A stretch of DNA of 64,000 nt from Trichobilharzia szidati. Its lineage: Eukaryota; Platyhelminthes; Trematoda; Strigeidida; Schistosomatidae. The stretch is taken from assembly GCA_944472155.2 (NCBI GenBank), contig OX235273.1, positions 88,964,793-89,028,792 of the forward strand, written 5' to 3'. This document shows positions 35,647-46,259 of the stretch, in pieces. The first letter of the stretch is position 1. Every line of letters begins with the position of its first letter. A program made the translations under genes and the position numbers. The notes under the pieces are model-generated. The model did no database searches, was not told where the DNA came from, and saw only the letters and a list, made by a program, of their open reading frames with translations.

Positions 35647-36118
35647 ATTTTTTGGCGGCCTGCTTAAGACTTGGGCTACTAAAACACCTCGATCAATGTA
35701 TTGCATATAATTTCTATTATTAAGTTTGTTTAAATCTGGTAAAATATAACCTCTAACAGTATTGTTTACTCTGGTCAGTATATGAAAACATTCGCAACTT
35801 TCTGACCCGCAAGTTTTGATACATGAGATGACCGTTCCCTGAGTGGAGTCCTTGATTCACAAAATGCACCCCTGAACCTTTTTATAATTGGCATTCAACA
35901 AAATATCATGTTTTTCTCCAAGGAGAAAAAGAAGCGATATCATACTGGATTGATTTGTTCTTCAGGTTGGATAAAACTGTGTCACGCGATCCACTGTGAA
36001 TCAACCTTTTATCTGAAGATCCCAAACGAAGGGAAAATATCATGCAGTTAACTCAGCTGGAAATCTTGTACATTATATAAACATTGTTCAGAATAAAGCT
36101 ATTATTACTAGATGCTGA
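35647..36118 (+). repeat. Unclassified retroposon-like repeat, copy 2
   Basis: Diverged partner of 25381-25872. It ends TTCAGAATAAAGCTATTATTA, a tail similar to the CR1-like LINE 3' end, so it may be an old SINE or a LINE 3' region. Confidence 0.65.
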
Positions 36119-36639
36119 AACTGAGAACCAGGTAACCCTTTTACGTCAATGAGAATTATAAAGAATATTGGATATAGGGAATTCGATCAATGAAGGGAGT
36201 CCAATTTATCATCGAAGAAATAAAACCTTGTGGCGTCCAAAAGATGGATAACGGGTTCGAGTCTCAGGGAGAATAGCACAACTCACTTGGATGCAAACAC
36301 ATTCCGATGATGTGTTCTAGATGGGGCGGAACAAGCGTCCTGAATAGCAGTGTTAGCCACCATGAGGCAAATAACGCTCTAATTCATTCATTAATTTAGG
36401 ACATCATATAATTCCAAACTAAAGCATTTCTTAGTATAAAAATTAGCAGCAACTACGATGACTTTATATTATTTTGAAGCATAGATTCCATCTTTAAGTA
36501 CTGGTGAGCCATACATGATGTTCAACATTTTTCTCAAGTTATCAATAAATTTCGAGCACAAAATCGAATTTACTAGTTTTTAGCAGATACCACCAATAGT
36601 TAATTAACATTTCGTTAGGTGTAAGCATGAATTGCTTTG

Positions 36640-36870
36640 CGTCGGTGGTATATCGGTTAGGACGCTCGCCGACCATGCACATGGTCCGGGGTTCGATCCC
36701 CGGCCGACTCACTCCTTTACCTCGCTGAGCCACAAATAATTCTGGTGAAGAGGAAAGGTTGGGCATGAGGCTAGGAACCCCATCCTGTAAAAAAACACTG
36801 CTACAGAAACTTCAAGCCACAAGTTTGAAGCCCTATGTTCCACTGGGGAACGTGAAGAAAAAAAATTATG
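36640..36870 (+). repeat. tRNA-headed SINE with RTE-type tail
   Basis: Head GCGTCGGTGGTATATCGG (A box), arm GACCATGCACATGGTC and B box GGGGTTCGATCCCC are followed by a body with CTCCTTTACCTCGCTGAGCC and AGGTTGGGCATGAGGCTAGG. The tail is GAAGCCCTATGTTCCACTGG and an A-rich end. It is the least mutated member of this SINE type here. Confidence 0.88.
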
Positions 36871-36879
36871 AATTGTTTC

Positions 36880-37975
36880 AGTAATCGCCGGATTTGATTT
36901 TATCGAACGATTAGAGAGAAATTAGTCGATTTTAAGAATTTCTAGAACTGAGAGGTGATAAATTGCCCCATTTTCCGTATCAGATAGGTAACCTTCAGCA
37001 CACATTTAACTTGATGCAAGATGGAAGTTAGAATCCCCAGTTTTCTCAGTGAACACGTTTCTACTCTCCCATTGAGTTGGGGCTCAATGAACTATAACCG
37101 ATGCATTATCACGGATTATTAACTTTCCTCACTCAGTATAACTCCATGAATAAGTTTGTGGTAGAATACGTAAAGGGATGTTGATTGAATTTGCTGTATT
37201 GTCTCAAAAACTTTCTTGTAACTCCAATTATTTCACTAATTTCCCTCAAGCTACTTATAAGTAGGTAAGTCAAATAGCATGGAAATTCATTCAAACCACA
37301 ATTCAAAGTAGTAGTTACTTCTTGATTTCATCCAACCAAACATGTAAGTTCATAATCTTTCAGTGAACTGAATTATGAGGATTCTACATGAAGTAACTTC
37401 TCAGACGAAATTACTACAAGTTAATTTGTAATCGTTGGCAACACGTATTCTAACCATATTGAAAAAGTATCATTAGATGCAAATAGTCATTCAAAATTTT
37501 CCTTTGGTAGAAATTACGTCATTCTATAATTTACAAACTCTTCATGGATGTAACCAAGTTATGAATTCGTAGCACACAATAGGGAAAACCAAATGAAACT
37601 ATCATTTGGACTAAACCGGCCTTATCCCTATGATAATTGGGTGAAATTCTTGGTGTTCTAAGTAAAACTGATGCATAATTAACAAGCAGATTTCATAAAA
37701 TCAGTTAGTAGAGTAAGCACACAACCAACAAGATTTACAGTTCAAATGGTCATGTATAAACATGTATGGAATAATATGACAGATATTTGCATTTGGTAAC
37801 CTGCTTAAACCACTAGGCTACCTGAGTTTCTATTCACATCACAATGCATTAACGTTTTTCCATTTGTTTTTGTTTTAATCTTCCAATTATGGATAGCAAA
37901 ATATATTCATGCACATTTCTAACTGTAGACTTCAGGAAGAAAATGAAGGGAAACTTTAGTTAATTAATGAACATT
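36880..37975. other. Spacer without supported genes
   Basis: Nothing recognisable except a small scrap near 37795-37830 resembling the start of the 25381/35647 repeat (GCTTAAACCACTAGGCTAC). Confidence 0.4.
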
Positions 37976-37982
37976 AGTTGGA

Positions 37983-38150
37983 GGATTTCATCATGAGCTG
38001 ACATCAGTTAGATAACCATTCGAACCCAGGTTGATGCATACTGACGAAGAGTCCCAAGCTAGGCCAAAACAGCTGTCCAGTACTCCCAGTGGTTCTCTAA
38101 CTGATGTCAGCTCATGATGAAATCCCCCTGCCCTACAAAACCAATACTTG
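37983..38150 (+). repeat. Fold-back hammerhead SINE fragment
   Basis: Two arms, 37983-38017 and 38091-38125, are inverted copies of the SINE 3' body with one mismatch in 35 bases. Between them is a + strand hammerhead at 38036-38084: core CTGACGA, stem II GTCC..GGCC, AAAA instead of GAAA, short stem III and an intact CTGTC-CAGTAC cleavage context. The end is AACCAATACTTGAAA. Confidence 0.75.
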
Positions 38151-38608
38151 AAATAATGAGCATTAGTTTAGGTCGAACAACATTGTATCATACAGTATAT
38201 TGTCGATTAATAATTCACTTGGAAATTTTACAAGTCGTCACTTACAAATTACACAGTTCAAAGTGCAAATTTACTACAGATTCCTTTGGAAACCCAAACT
38301 ATTCAGATTACAATTTGCAATCTGCTTAACATCATAAATGTCAATCAAGACAGCAAGGGATATAGTAAATGGCATATGCAACTGACTGATCGATGAGTAA
38401 CAGGAAATCACTGATATCATCCAGCTTTGCTCGTTAGCAAAATCAAAGTGACTTAAACGCCAGATGAGGCAGTTTAGACCATTTAGGGCTGAATTTACTA
38501 GCTGTGTACTCGGACTGCCTCAGCTCATCATCACTTATTCGATACTGAAAAATTATTCATTCGATCAATTATTTATCAGTCATAGAATCCCGTAGTAGTT
38601 ACAAACTT

Positions 38609-38850
38609 CTGGCGCGTTGGTGGTAAAAGGGTAGAATGTTCACCAACCACGTATGTAAGTCGGAGGTTCAAATCCCGGCCAACGTACTCATGAACCTCGT
38701 TTAGTCGATAGTAAGCCCGGTAGAAAGGGAAGGTTGGTAGCAATGTTAACAACCTCACTCCGCAAAAGAAAGAATAACGCCTCTGAAACTGAAACTTCAA
38801 AGCTGAAGCTTGAGGTCCTATGTTCCACTCGGAACTCAAAGGAATAAAAT
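38609..38850 (+). repeat. tRNA-headed SINE with RTE-type tail, second head subtype
   Basis: Head GGCGCGTTGGTGGTAAAAGGG, B box AGGTTCAAATCCC, body ending GCTTGAGGTCCTATGTTCCAC, with an AAGGAATAAAATCAATAA end. The head resembles that at 40643 more than that at 36640. Confidence 0.75.
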
Positions 38851-38854
38851 CAAT

Positions 38855-40080
38855 AATTGGAAATCCTACACAAGTAGCCAATGTTTTGAAAGAAATTGTA
38901 CTGAGGATGCTGTATTATGTGTAAACATATTTTACAGAATAAGGTTATTATTATTGTTTCAGATAGCATCTGATCAGATCCTTGTCAATAACATTTTCAC
39001 AATTCAACCCAAGAAATCTCATTTTAGATCGATGAAAGTGTGAGAAAAATATAGAGGGGGAAATAACATAACAAGAAATATATATATTACGTTTTCGAAT
39101 GCAGAAGTCATGTTAAAATTCAAATATTGCCAGAGACTCGGTTATGTAGAAATAAAGTTCTTTAGTCATGGTGTGTTCATGGAACACGTAGATCACTTTG
39201 TTACAGAAGTCCGAAACAACCAGGCATCTACATACGAAAAAAGTGCAGCTGAATGGAGTTAGCAATATTTCTGGTCAAACTAGACAATTTTGTAAACTGA
39301 ACTTACAGAAATGAACCAATGTACGATCATATAACTTTGTTCTCCAGGAAAAAAAATAATCTGCAGTTGCAAATTGAGGTATCTGGGAAAGATTTTCTTC
39401 AATACACTGAAGGGATAGAGGTTTATTAAAAAATTGTGATTTTTCGGATAACTAACTTCTTCACATTTCTCAAAGGAAAGCAATTTAACCGATTTTCAAC
39501 CATAATGTTGCTCTTGAACTTCAAATTCATGAAACAGTTTTGTTTAGAACAGACGTCTTGTATTTTTTCTTCACATTGTACAATTCTGGGAAATTATTCA
39601 ACTAAAAGAAAATTACCCTCATTGTCTGTCTTCCTATAATTTAATTAATTAATATAGAAGTTTATTTACAATTGTTGTAAAGTAATGAGTAGCAGTGGTC
39701 TTTCATTATGTGTAACTTCACTGGGACTTAAACTATAGACTGACATGGAGGTATCTTTCAAAAGTGACTCTTTTGAGGACAGAAATTTCGATGAAATTCT
39801 GAATGTTTTTTTCTCGCAAATACTAGAACAAACCAGTCCCGCTCATTCATACGTACGATTAATTAGATACTTCTTCTTGTCATGAGCTATGTGTTAAGCT
39901 GCCCTTAAGAGAGCTTAGTGTTCTCTTACTATAGAGTATTGTTGCACTTATAATGCATGCAACAAGAGTTGAAATTTTACCCTACAAGTAAATTTAGCTT
40001 TATGTCAATGCATGATTCTGTTGAAAATCGAATTATTTAAGAAACAATATAATGCATGAGAGTTCAAAAATAGTCAATGC
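38855..40080. other. Spacer without supported genes
   Basis: No recognisable coding region or repeat. Confidence 0.4.
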
Positions 40081-40084
40081 TAAC

Positions 40085-40636
40085 AACTCTCCCTTTGTAT
40101 CTTATCAGGCAAAACCAGAAGCCTATATAGAAAACTATATGCTCGCACTAAAACCAAACCATATCCTACTTAGCTCGTATTCTGAGCGATAAAGAAATCA
40201 TTAGGCGTGACACCTATAATTCATTAAATAGTCAGTAGAACAACTGGATCTCGTCTTTCCAACTGATATCATTTATAGGTACAACGTTTTCTTTCTGTTA
40301 TGTGCTGCTTTGTTTCTCTCTTCCTTACAAACTCTATTTAAAACATTCTTCTTCGTTCTTTCACACTCTGTATATCTCGACCTTTTTGTTACCGCTTACG
40401 CCAGTAAATATGCTAGCATCTACTTTTCTAACACCTTCAAACACTCTGTTCAATTTTGGCTTTGCTACCGACATGCCAATATGTTGTTGTCATAATGAAC
40501 TGAGATTTCCTTAGTCTATGTAGAATTCTATTTATTGATAATGTACTAACTGGATGCAATACTGTAGTAAAGTGCTGAGAATTCCATTCTGTATCACAAG
40601 TACTGTTTTGGAATAAAGCAAATTATTATTATTAAA
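40085..40636 (+). mobile_element. CR1-like LINE 3' end fragment
   Basis: Collinear with 23680-24198, from the SYQAKPEAYIENYML-coding stretch through the 3' untranslated region to GGAATAAAGCAAATTATTATTATT. It is less deleted in the untranslated region than the 23149 copy, which lacks about 70 bp here (near 40325-40395). Confidence 0.85.
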
Positions 40637-40642
40637 AAAAAA

Positions 40643-40822
40643 TGTGTGCGTCGGTGGTTCAGCGGTAGAGTGCTGGCTAACCACGCGTGTGTTCCAGAGT
40701 TCGAGTCCCAACCGGCACACACCTTTTGCCCCTAAGCCCGTTACAATCCCACTGCTACTGAAACTTCAAAGCTCCAGCTTGAAGACCTATGTCCCATTCG
40801 GGACGCAAGGGAATAAAATAGA
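40643..40822 (+). repeat. tRNA-headed SINE inserted in a LINE tail
   Basis: It begins immediately after the TTATTATTATTAAAA end of the LINE fragment. Head GTGCGTCGGTGGTTCAGCGG, B box GAGTTCGAGTCCC, tail CTTGAAGACCTATGTCCCATT and AAGGGAATAAAATA. Confidence 0.8.
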
Positions 40823-40829
40823 TAAATAC

Positions 40830-42415
40830 AATGCTAACAAATATTTATCGAACTCATGGATACGAATTTCATGTTTTCGGCAAATTGTTCACGAAGACAC
40901 TAGAATTCATAGCCAGTAACTAATATACGAATATCAACAGTCAGCTTCCAATTTTGTACAACTTCCTAACTTGATACCTCGACACAGGTAATTAATTCAG
41001 AAGATATTCTGGAATGAGTGGAATAAAGTTGGGTCACTAACAGAATACTACGAAACTTATTTAGAGGGAAATTTACCATTATCCAGGTAATTTGAACAGA
41101 ATATAACACAAAGCATCTTTGAACACTAACTGGAAGTCAAAAGTTGGCAATCAGATTTATTGGTCACATTACACTTAGCTAACTATAATCACGTGTTGTG
41201 AACCGAAAAAAACAACAACAGTAAAATGGTATTCAACGAACATATTGATCCAAATGCATAAATGAACCAATTAGAGGGAAATTTGTCAACAATAACATAA
41301 GAAAAGGTTACTACGAAAGGTGTACCAAACTCTTGAACAAACTAAATGACACAGAAAAGCGAAAACAAAAAACAAAACAGAAATCGTAAGCCACGGAGCA
41401 ACGAACAGGCTAGGTTGTAAAAGAGCAACATCAAGAGAACCACACAAGAGTTAGGATAAGCGTCTTCCAAAGTGATAATCAAGTCCTAACTATTCAATGG
41501 ATATCGCTAGAGCAAATCTAATTGAAGTAAAGAAATATATCAAGCATTTACAGCGGGGATTTTGTCAATGTTCAAAGCTAAAACGGAAGAATGAACCAGC
41601 TTGGTGAAGAGAATACCAAACGAATGACTGAAAATTAACTCATACAAATGATTTTCGAGATAATCCATGGTTTTCACTACCGACTTTCAATTCGTATTGA
41701 AAGTGATGTGATAACATTATTGCTAAAATTCTTATGCCAAATGAAAGGAGATCATAGAACGCTTCCAATCAAAAACCCCATCTACAACTAATCATCGCAT
41801 AATTACGCAACAACCAGACAATTTCAATTGCACTGTATACCTTAAGAATTAAAAAAACACATAAGAAATATAACTAAATCACTATATTTTTATCCACACT
41901 GTACATTTTTGTGTAATTACATTTGTGAGTAGTTTATTTTGAAGTAAAGAGAAACAAAAATAATCTCAAATTGTGGCTTTTTAGGTTCAGAGCTGACGTC
42001 TTCATTCGAGGTGTCTACATTTTTTTAAACACTCGTCTTTATCCATCTAAATATGTGTACAAAAAGCTCCAGTATTAAATAATTAAGTAATAAGTCTAAA
42101 TTTAGGGAAAAAAGTAAACTACTGTTATCCAATTCAAGAAAACAAGACAAAACAAATCATTTGCCTTTCTCACTGTTTTAAATACAAGTGAACAAATTAT
42201 TTAGAAAGAAGAATATTATAAAGAGAACATAGAGGACCGGTTTTATGTGTCAGTTTGAAGGCGAGAAATAAAAGTCACTGTCATCATCATTATCATCATC
42301 ACCACTAGACAAAAAGCACTGCATAGCATAAATGCAAACCATGTGTATAGCTAGAGAAAATATGAAAACAAACAAAAACAGAAAGGCTTCTTATCCTTAT
42401 TAATATTATTACTTT
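40830..42415. other. Spacer downstream of the STARD7-like gene
   Basis: Likely includes the 3' untranslated region and polyadenylation site of the - strand gene ending at 42422. I did not identify a specific site. No gene seen. Confidence 0.4.
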
Positions 42416-42421
42416 CAGCAA

Positions 42422-42684
42422 TCAATACAAGGCAGCTGCAGGTGAATCAAGGTAACTTGGTTCCGATGGAGGGCGGTCGGTGAAGAAATATGATTTTGAC
42501 TTTTTATTGCCAGATGGTTTGTTTTTTGGAGGTGGGGATGTTTTCAGCTCAGGAGTTACATCAGATTTCTGATTGTTTTTTATTTCATCCGTAAAGTATA
42601 CGATAGGCTGGATACCAGGTGGCAGACCATTTTGATGTAGTCTCAACGCAGCTTTATGAAGTTGTAGCATAAATTCCTCCATAG
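42422..42684 (-). CDS. STARD7: STARD7-like START-domain protein, terminal exon
   Basis: This exon encodes the last START-domain helix and the C-terminal tail of a lipid-transfer protein of the STARD7 type. The acceptor ends TTCATAG at 42685. Two bases (CT) complete an Ala codon, giving (A)MEEFMLQLHKAALRL, which fits the amphipathic C-terminal helix closing the lipid pocket of START domains (GMPDFLEKLHMATLKA-like in vertebrate STARD7). A Pro/Lys/Ser-rich tail of about 60 residues follows, and TGA at 42422-42424 ends the gene. The aligned spacing from the DDP of the previous exon is the same as from DNP in vertebrate STARD7. In-phase joining to 46152-46236 supports the call. Confidence 0.85.
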
Positions 42685-42689
42685 CTATG

Positions 42690-44280
42690 AATATAAATGA
42701 ATGGTGAAAAGAAATGACAATGTAAGTGAGATTCACTGAGAATTCTACGTTGACTATAACAAGTGAATATAAGATATTAGATTACTTTAAAAACAGTATT
42801 AATAATGAAAGCAACCTCAAAGAAGTAGACAGACGCTCCCACTGAGAAATATTTAATACATGATTGACTAAGTTTATTTATTTCAATGCATCAACGGACG
42901 AATATACAGAGAAGGGATATATATAAACGACAACAGAATGGGCAAGTAAGCATGCTCTAAAAATATATTGTAGGGAGCGTTCGTCACTTTATATAACTGC
43001 ATGATTGCTGCTGGCTTTGATTTTCAACTATATCTAATGTCTGAAGTCCTGTGACCTATCGAAGCTCATTTAGAAAGCCGTAATGCACCACCAACTGAGT
43101 ACAAATAAGCATCAGACATTGATGATCAATCTCCACCTTTTTCAACTAGTCACAGGGCCTGTGGAGGGTAAGAACCCTTCCGAGACAACATCAGTAATAC
43201 AGGTTCAAGTCACCGAATACTGTGTACTAAGATGGTATCACTTGATGTAAAATGGTCATCGACCATAGTTAGGACTGTTACTCGATTGATTTTAAAACTC
43301 GACATTATTTGTAATCACACTACAACTATCGGGAAGTAGGAAGGGGTAACAGAACGATTTTGCTTCTCTTGTCAGTTATCTATTATTCCTTTGATCCTTG
43401 AGCCTGTAGTTTTGAGTCTAACCCAGCAGGTAACTGAACAATGTTATTCGTTTCCTAAGGACTCTAGAGCTTATTTGCACCGCTGTTTTCGAACCAGTAT
43501 TCTTAACTCCCCTACGTGAATCCTCCGTTTATAAATAATTGGATGACAGAGGCTGAACACCTTTTTACTGTTGTGAGGACACATGCTTACCACAGAGGAG
43601 TCAGTGGATGAGGCCTATCTGATAGAAAATATGAATGCGTAGGACAGGATCTATCAAATCCCAGCCACATTAGATACTAACTTGATCATAAATTTAACAT
43701 TGTAGACTGCTGAAGGTTAGTATACAGAATATGCTACACTTGATCTTCACTATCTTGGCATACTATTTGCTCCTATTCTCTGCTTAAACAACTGCACAAC
43801 AAACCAGAAGTCTTTTAGTTTTGCAGAAAGCAGGGATGATTACCGTAGCTGCAGTAATAAAGAAGAATTAGTAGCTGTTCCCGAGTTGTTATTCCAGGTG
43901 ATTTCGCATTCGTTGGCAAAACTATTTCCCAAATTCACTCAATAGTTTAATAAGGAAAACTTCTTAACTTGAGGAGAATCTTTTAGTAAGTAGAAAGATA
44001 GCTGAACAAATGCAATCTACGCGAAATAAACCAAGACAAATTGCAGACATTCAAAAAAAAGATCAAACTTAATGGTTTAAAGAATATTTGATCATAAATA
44101 GTGATTATTTTAAAGTGTGTATTCCAAAGCGAATGAAAAGCAAAACAATCAGGAACACATAACAAATCCTCGTTTTTCTTAAAGATGGACAAAAAGAAAG
44201 ACTTTCAGTTTGTCAACAACGTAAATACTGTTTAACATGTCTCTAAATGTTTTTAGAAAGGTGATTTCTGGTTCCTGTTG
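42690..44280. other. Intronic spacer of the STARD7-like gene
   Basis: Part of the intron between 46151 and 42685. A weak B-box-like AGGTTCAAGTCACC lies near 43202, without a convincing SINE. Nothing else recognised. Confidence 0.4.
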
Positions 44281-44284
44281 TCAA

Positions 44285-45080
44285 CTACTAGTAAGATATG
44301 CAAGCGAAAAGCAACAAGTTGTCAGAAGAAGCATCAAAGATAGGACTTCAGGTGAACATAAAGAAAACAGAGGTGATGAAGATTCCTGGGGAACAGCAAC
44401 AACAGACAACAATTAGCATAAATGGAAGGAACCTGAAAGAAACAACCTCCTTCACTTAGTGACCTGGGAAGCATCGTTTCAACTACAGGTGGATGGAACT
44501 GATGAGAATACCTAAGTGAGGATCGGGAAAGCAAGGCAATCTTTCATTACTCTCAAGTCTGTGTGGAGGTCAACACCATTCAGTGTCAAAAATAAGATCC
44601 GGATTTTCAACTCCATTGTGAAGTCAGTGCTACTATACGGATCGGAGACTTGCACTGCGCGTCATAAAGAGCATCTCAAACAAACTACAGACCTTCATTA
44701 ACAGTTGTCTTCGCTCAATACTCAAGATCAGATGGCCGGCCAGAAAAGATCAGCAACAGGGATCTCTGGGAGCGAACCAACCAGGAACCGATTGTGAAAC
44801 AAATAGGCAGGGAGAAATGGAGATGGATTGGCCATACTCTGAGGAAACAATGCATCAAGTGATCTCACTAGACAAGCCATTGCTCGAGTGGAACCCGAAA
44901 GGGAAGCGGCGAGTTGGTCGTCAGTGCAAGGGTGACTTGGAGGAGGTCATGTGAAGAGATGAAAACGTGTGGGCAGACTAGGAGCCAGGTGAAGACTCTA
45001 GCAGAGAACCGAACGCAATGGAGATGCACGGCTGAAGCCCTATGTTCCTCTAGGAATTAAAGGATACAATAATAATAATA
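44285..45080 (+). mobile_element. RTE-like LINE 3' fragment in an intron
   Basis: Plus-strand frames read LQVNIKKTEVMK, then RIGKARQSFITLKSVW and FNSIVKSVLLYGSETC, then [30 protein letters not shown] and the tail CTGAAGCCCTATGTTCCTC plus AATAATAATA. It belongs to the same subfamily as 8405-8757. It is antisense to the STARD7-like gene and broken by frameshifts. Confidence 0.88.
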
Positions 45081-45157
45081 TACTACTAAGCTTATATATA
45101 TATATATTACTGAAGAACACATTCAAAGAATGAAAGCAATTCAACAACAGATAAAAT

Positions 45158-45764
45158 AGGCTCTACAGTTATATATACATTATAGTGAATGAATGAATGA
45201 ATTAGTCTTATGAACGACATTAATGCTGTTCAAATAACATCGAATCAATAATATCAATAAATTACAGCTCAATAGCATCAACCTAAAATAAGCTAAATGT
45301 CAGAAAAATTATGAAAGGTAATAGTACAAATTCATGAGTTTATAGTCTCTACTGAGGGCCAGGGCAGTAGTAGGAGCTGGACTTGCTTCTTTTGAACACA
45401 GAGCACTGGTTGTTTGAGGCGAATTGCAATAGCCTCTGCTGTTCAGAGCATGCGGTGCTTCGATGATTTTGGCAATTTATCAGGCACCCGGTAGATTATA
45501 GAGAAGGATTCTTCCACTCTGGCTTTGTGGCCGGTTTGTACCACATGGTCCAACATCGAACTGTTAAGGGTTTTAACTACACTTTTACTTAGACATAATG
45601 GGAGATGTTCTCGAACACGAAAAATCAAGTTCCTAGAACAACGGCCAATATAACTCGCTCCACAAGTGCAGTTGAATTGGTAGATACGATGTTATTTAAA
45701 CATTAATGTTGTTTATAACACTAATTCATTCATTCACTATAATGTATATATAACTGTAGAGCCT
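45158..45764. repeat. Inverted repeats flanking a Penelope-like fragment
   Basis: Left arm 45158-45242 and right arm 45687-45764 are inverted copies (AGGCTCTACAGTTATATATA at the outer ends, AAATAACATCG at the inner ends). Between them lies the GIY-YIG remnant. I infer Penelope-type terminal repeats in inverted arrangement. Confidence 0.7.
45330..45690 (-). pseudogene. Penelope-like GIY-YIG nuclease remnant
   Basis: On the - strand the frame runs FNCTCGASYIGRCSRN, then LIFRVREHLPLCLSKS, DHVVQTGHKARVEESFSIIYR and RIAEAIAIRLKQP. The Cys-X-Cys then YIGR motif and the EHLP region identify the GIY-YIG nuclease at the C-terminus of Penelope-like retroelements. The core YIG motif is intact, unlike at 27690. 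The reverse transcriptase part is absent. It lies in the largest intron of the STARD7-like gene, in the same sense as the gene. Confidence 0.78.
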
Positions 45765-46151
45765 GATGATGAAGTTATCGAAAAGAGTACTCTTTGTTCA
45801 GTATCCATTCTTTTGAAAAATTTTAATGGGCATTTTTAATCAGATAAAATAGGCAAAACCATCACCAATTAAAACTCCCAAAATCATACATACATGTGAT
45901 ATACACCCCGAATTATAATGTCGACGATACATATAACCAAAGATACAAAGACAACAATGAAAGAAGGCGTGAAAAACAAAATAACTTTGTTAACCATTGT
46001 GGTTTACACGCATATGACAAAATTCTTAGGAAAACACTACCCATTGAACACTGAACAATGAATGAATAAATACCACATGCATTAAAACATGACAATAACT
46101 CTGATAAACAGTTTTATATATACACTTTAAAGTGCATAGGACAACAATTAC

Positions 46152-46236
46152 CTTTAACAGAGAGGAATTTCATTGGGGAACCATTAACTGGAAGGCATGG
46201 ATCATCATAGTAAATCAAATAGTAATTTAATCCAGT
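46152..46236 (-). CDS. STARD7: STARD7-like START-domain protein, small exon
   Basis: An 85-nt exon too short for an ordinary frame search. The acceptor ends ACCAATAG at 46237 and the donor is GTAATT at 46151. It enters in phase 0 and leaves in phase 1, matching both neighbours exactly. Encoded residues TGLNYYLIYYDDPCLPVNG correspond to the FDYLLTYSDNPQ-type strand of STARD7. The following SPMKFLSVK replaces the family's CVSWMVSSG at equal length. Loss of the conserved Trp in that segment is a notable divergence for a START domain. It was identified by homology and phase, without transcript support. Confidence 0.82.
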
Positions 46237-46259
46237 CTATTGGTAATTCAATGGGAAAG

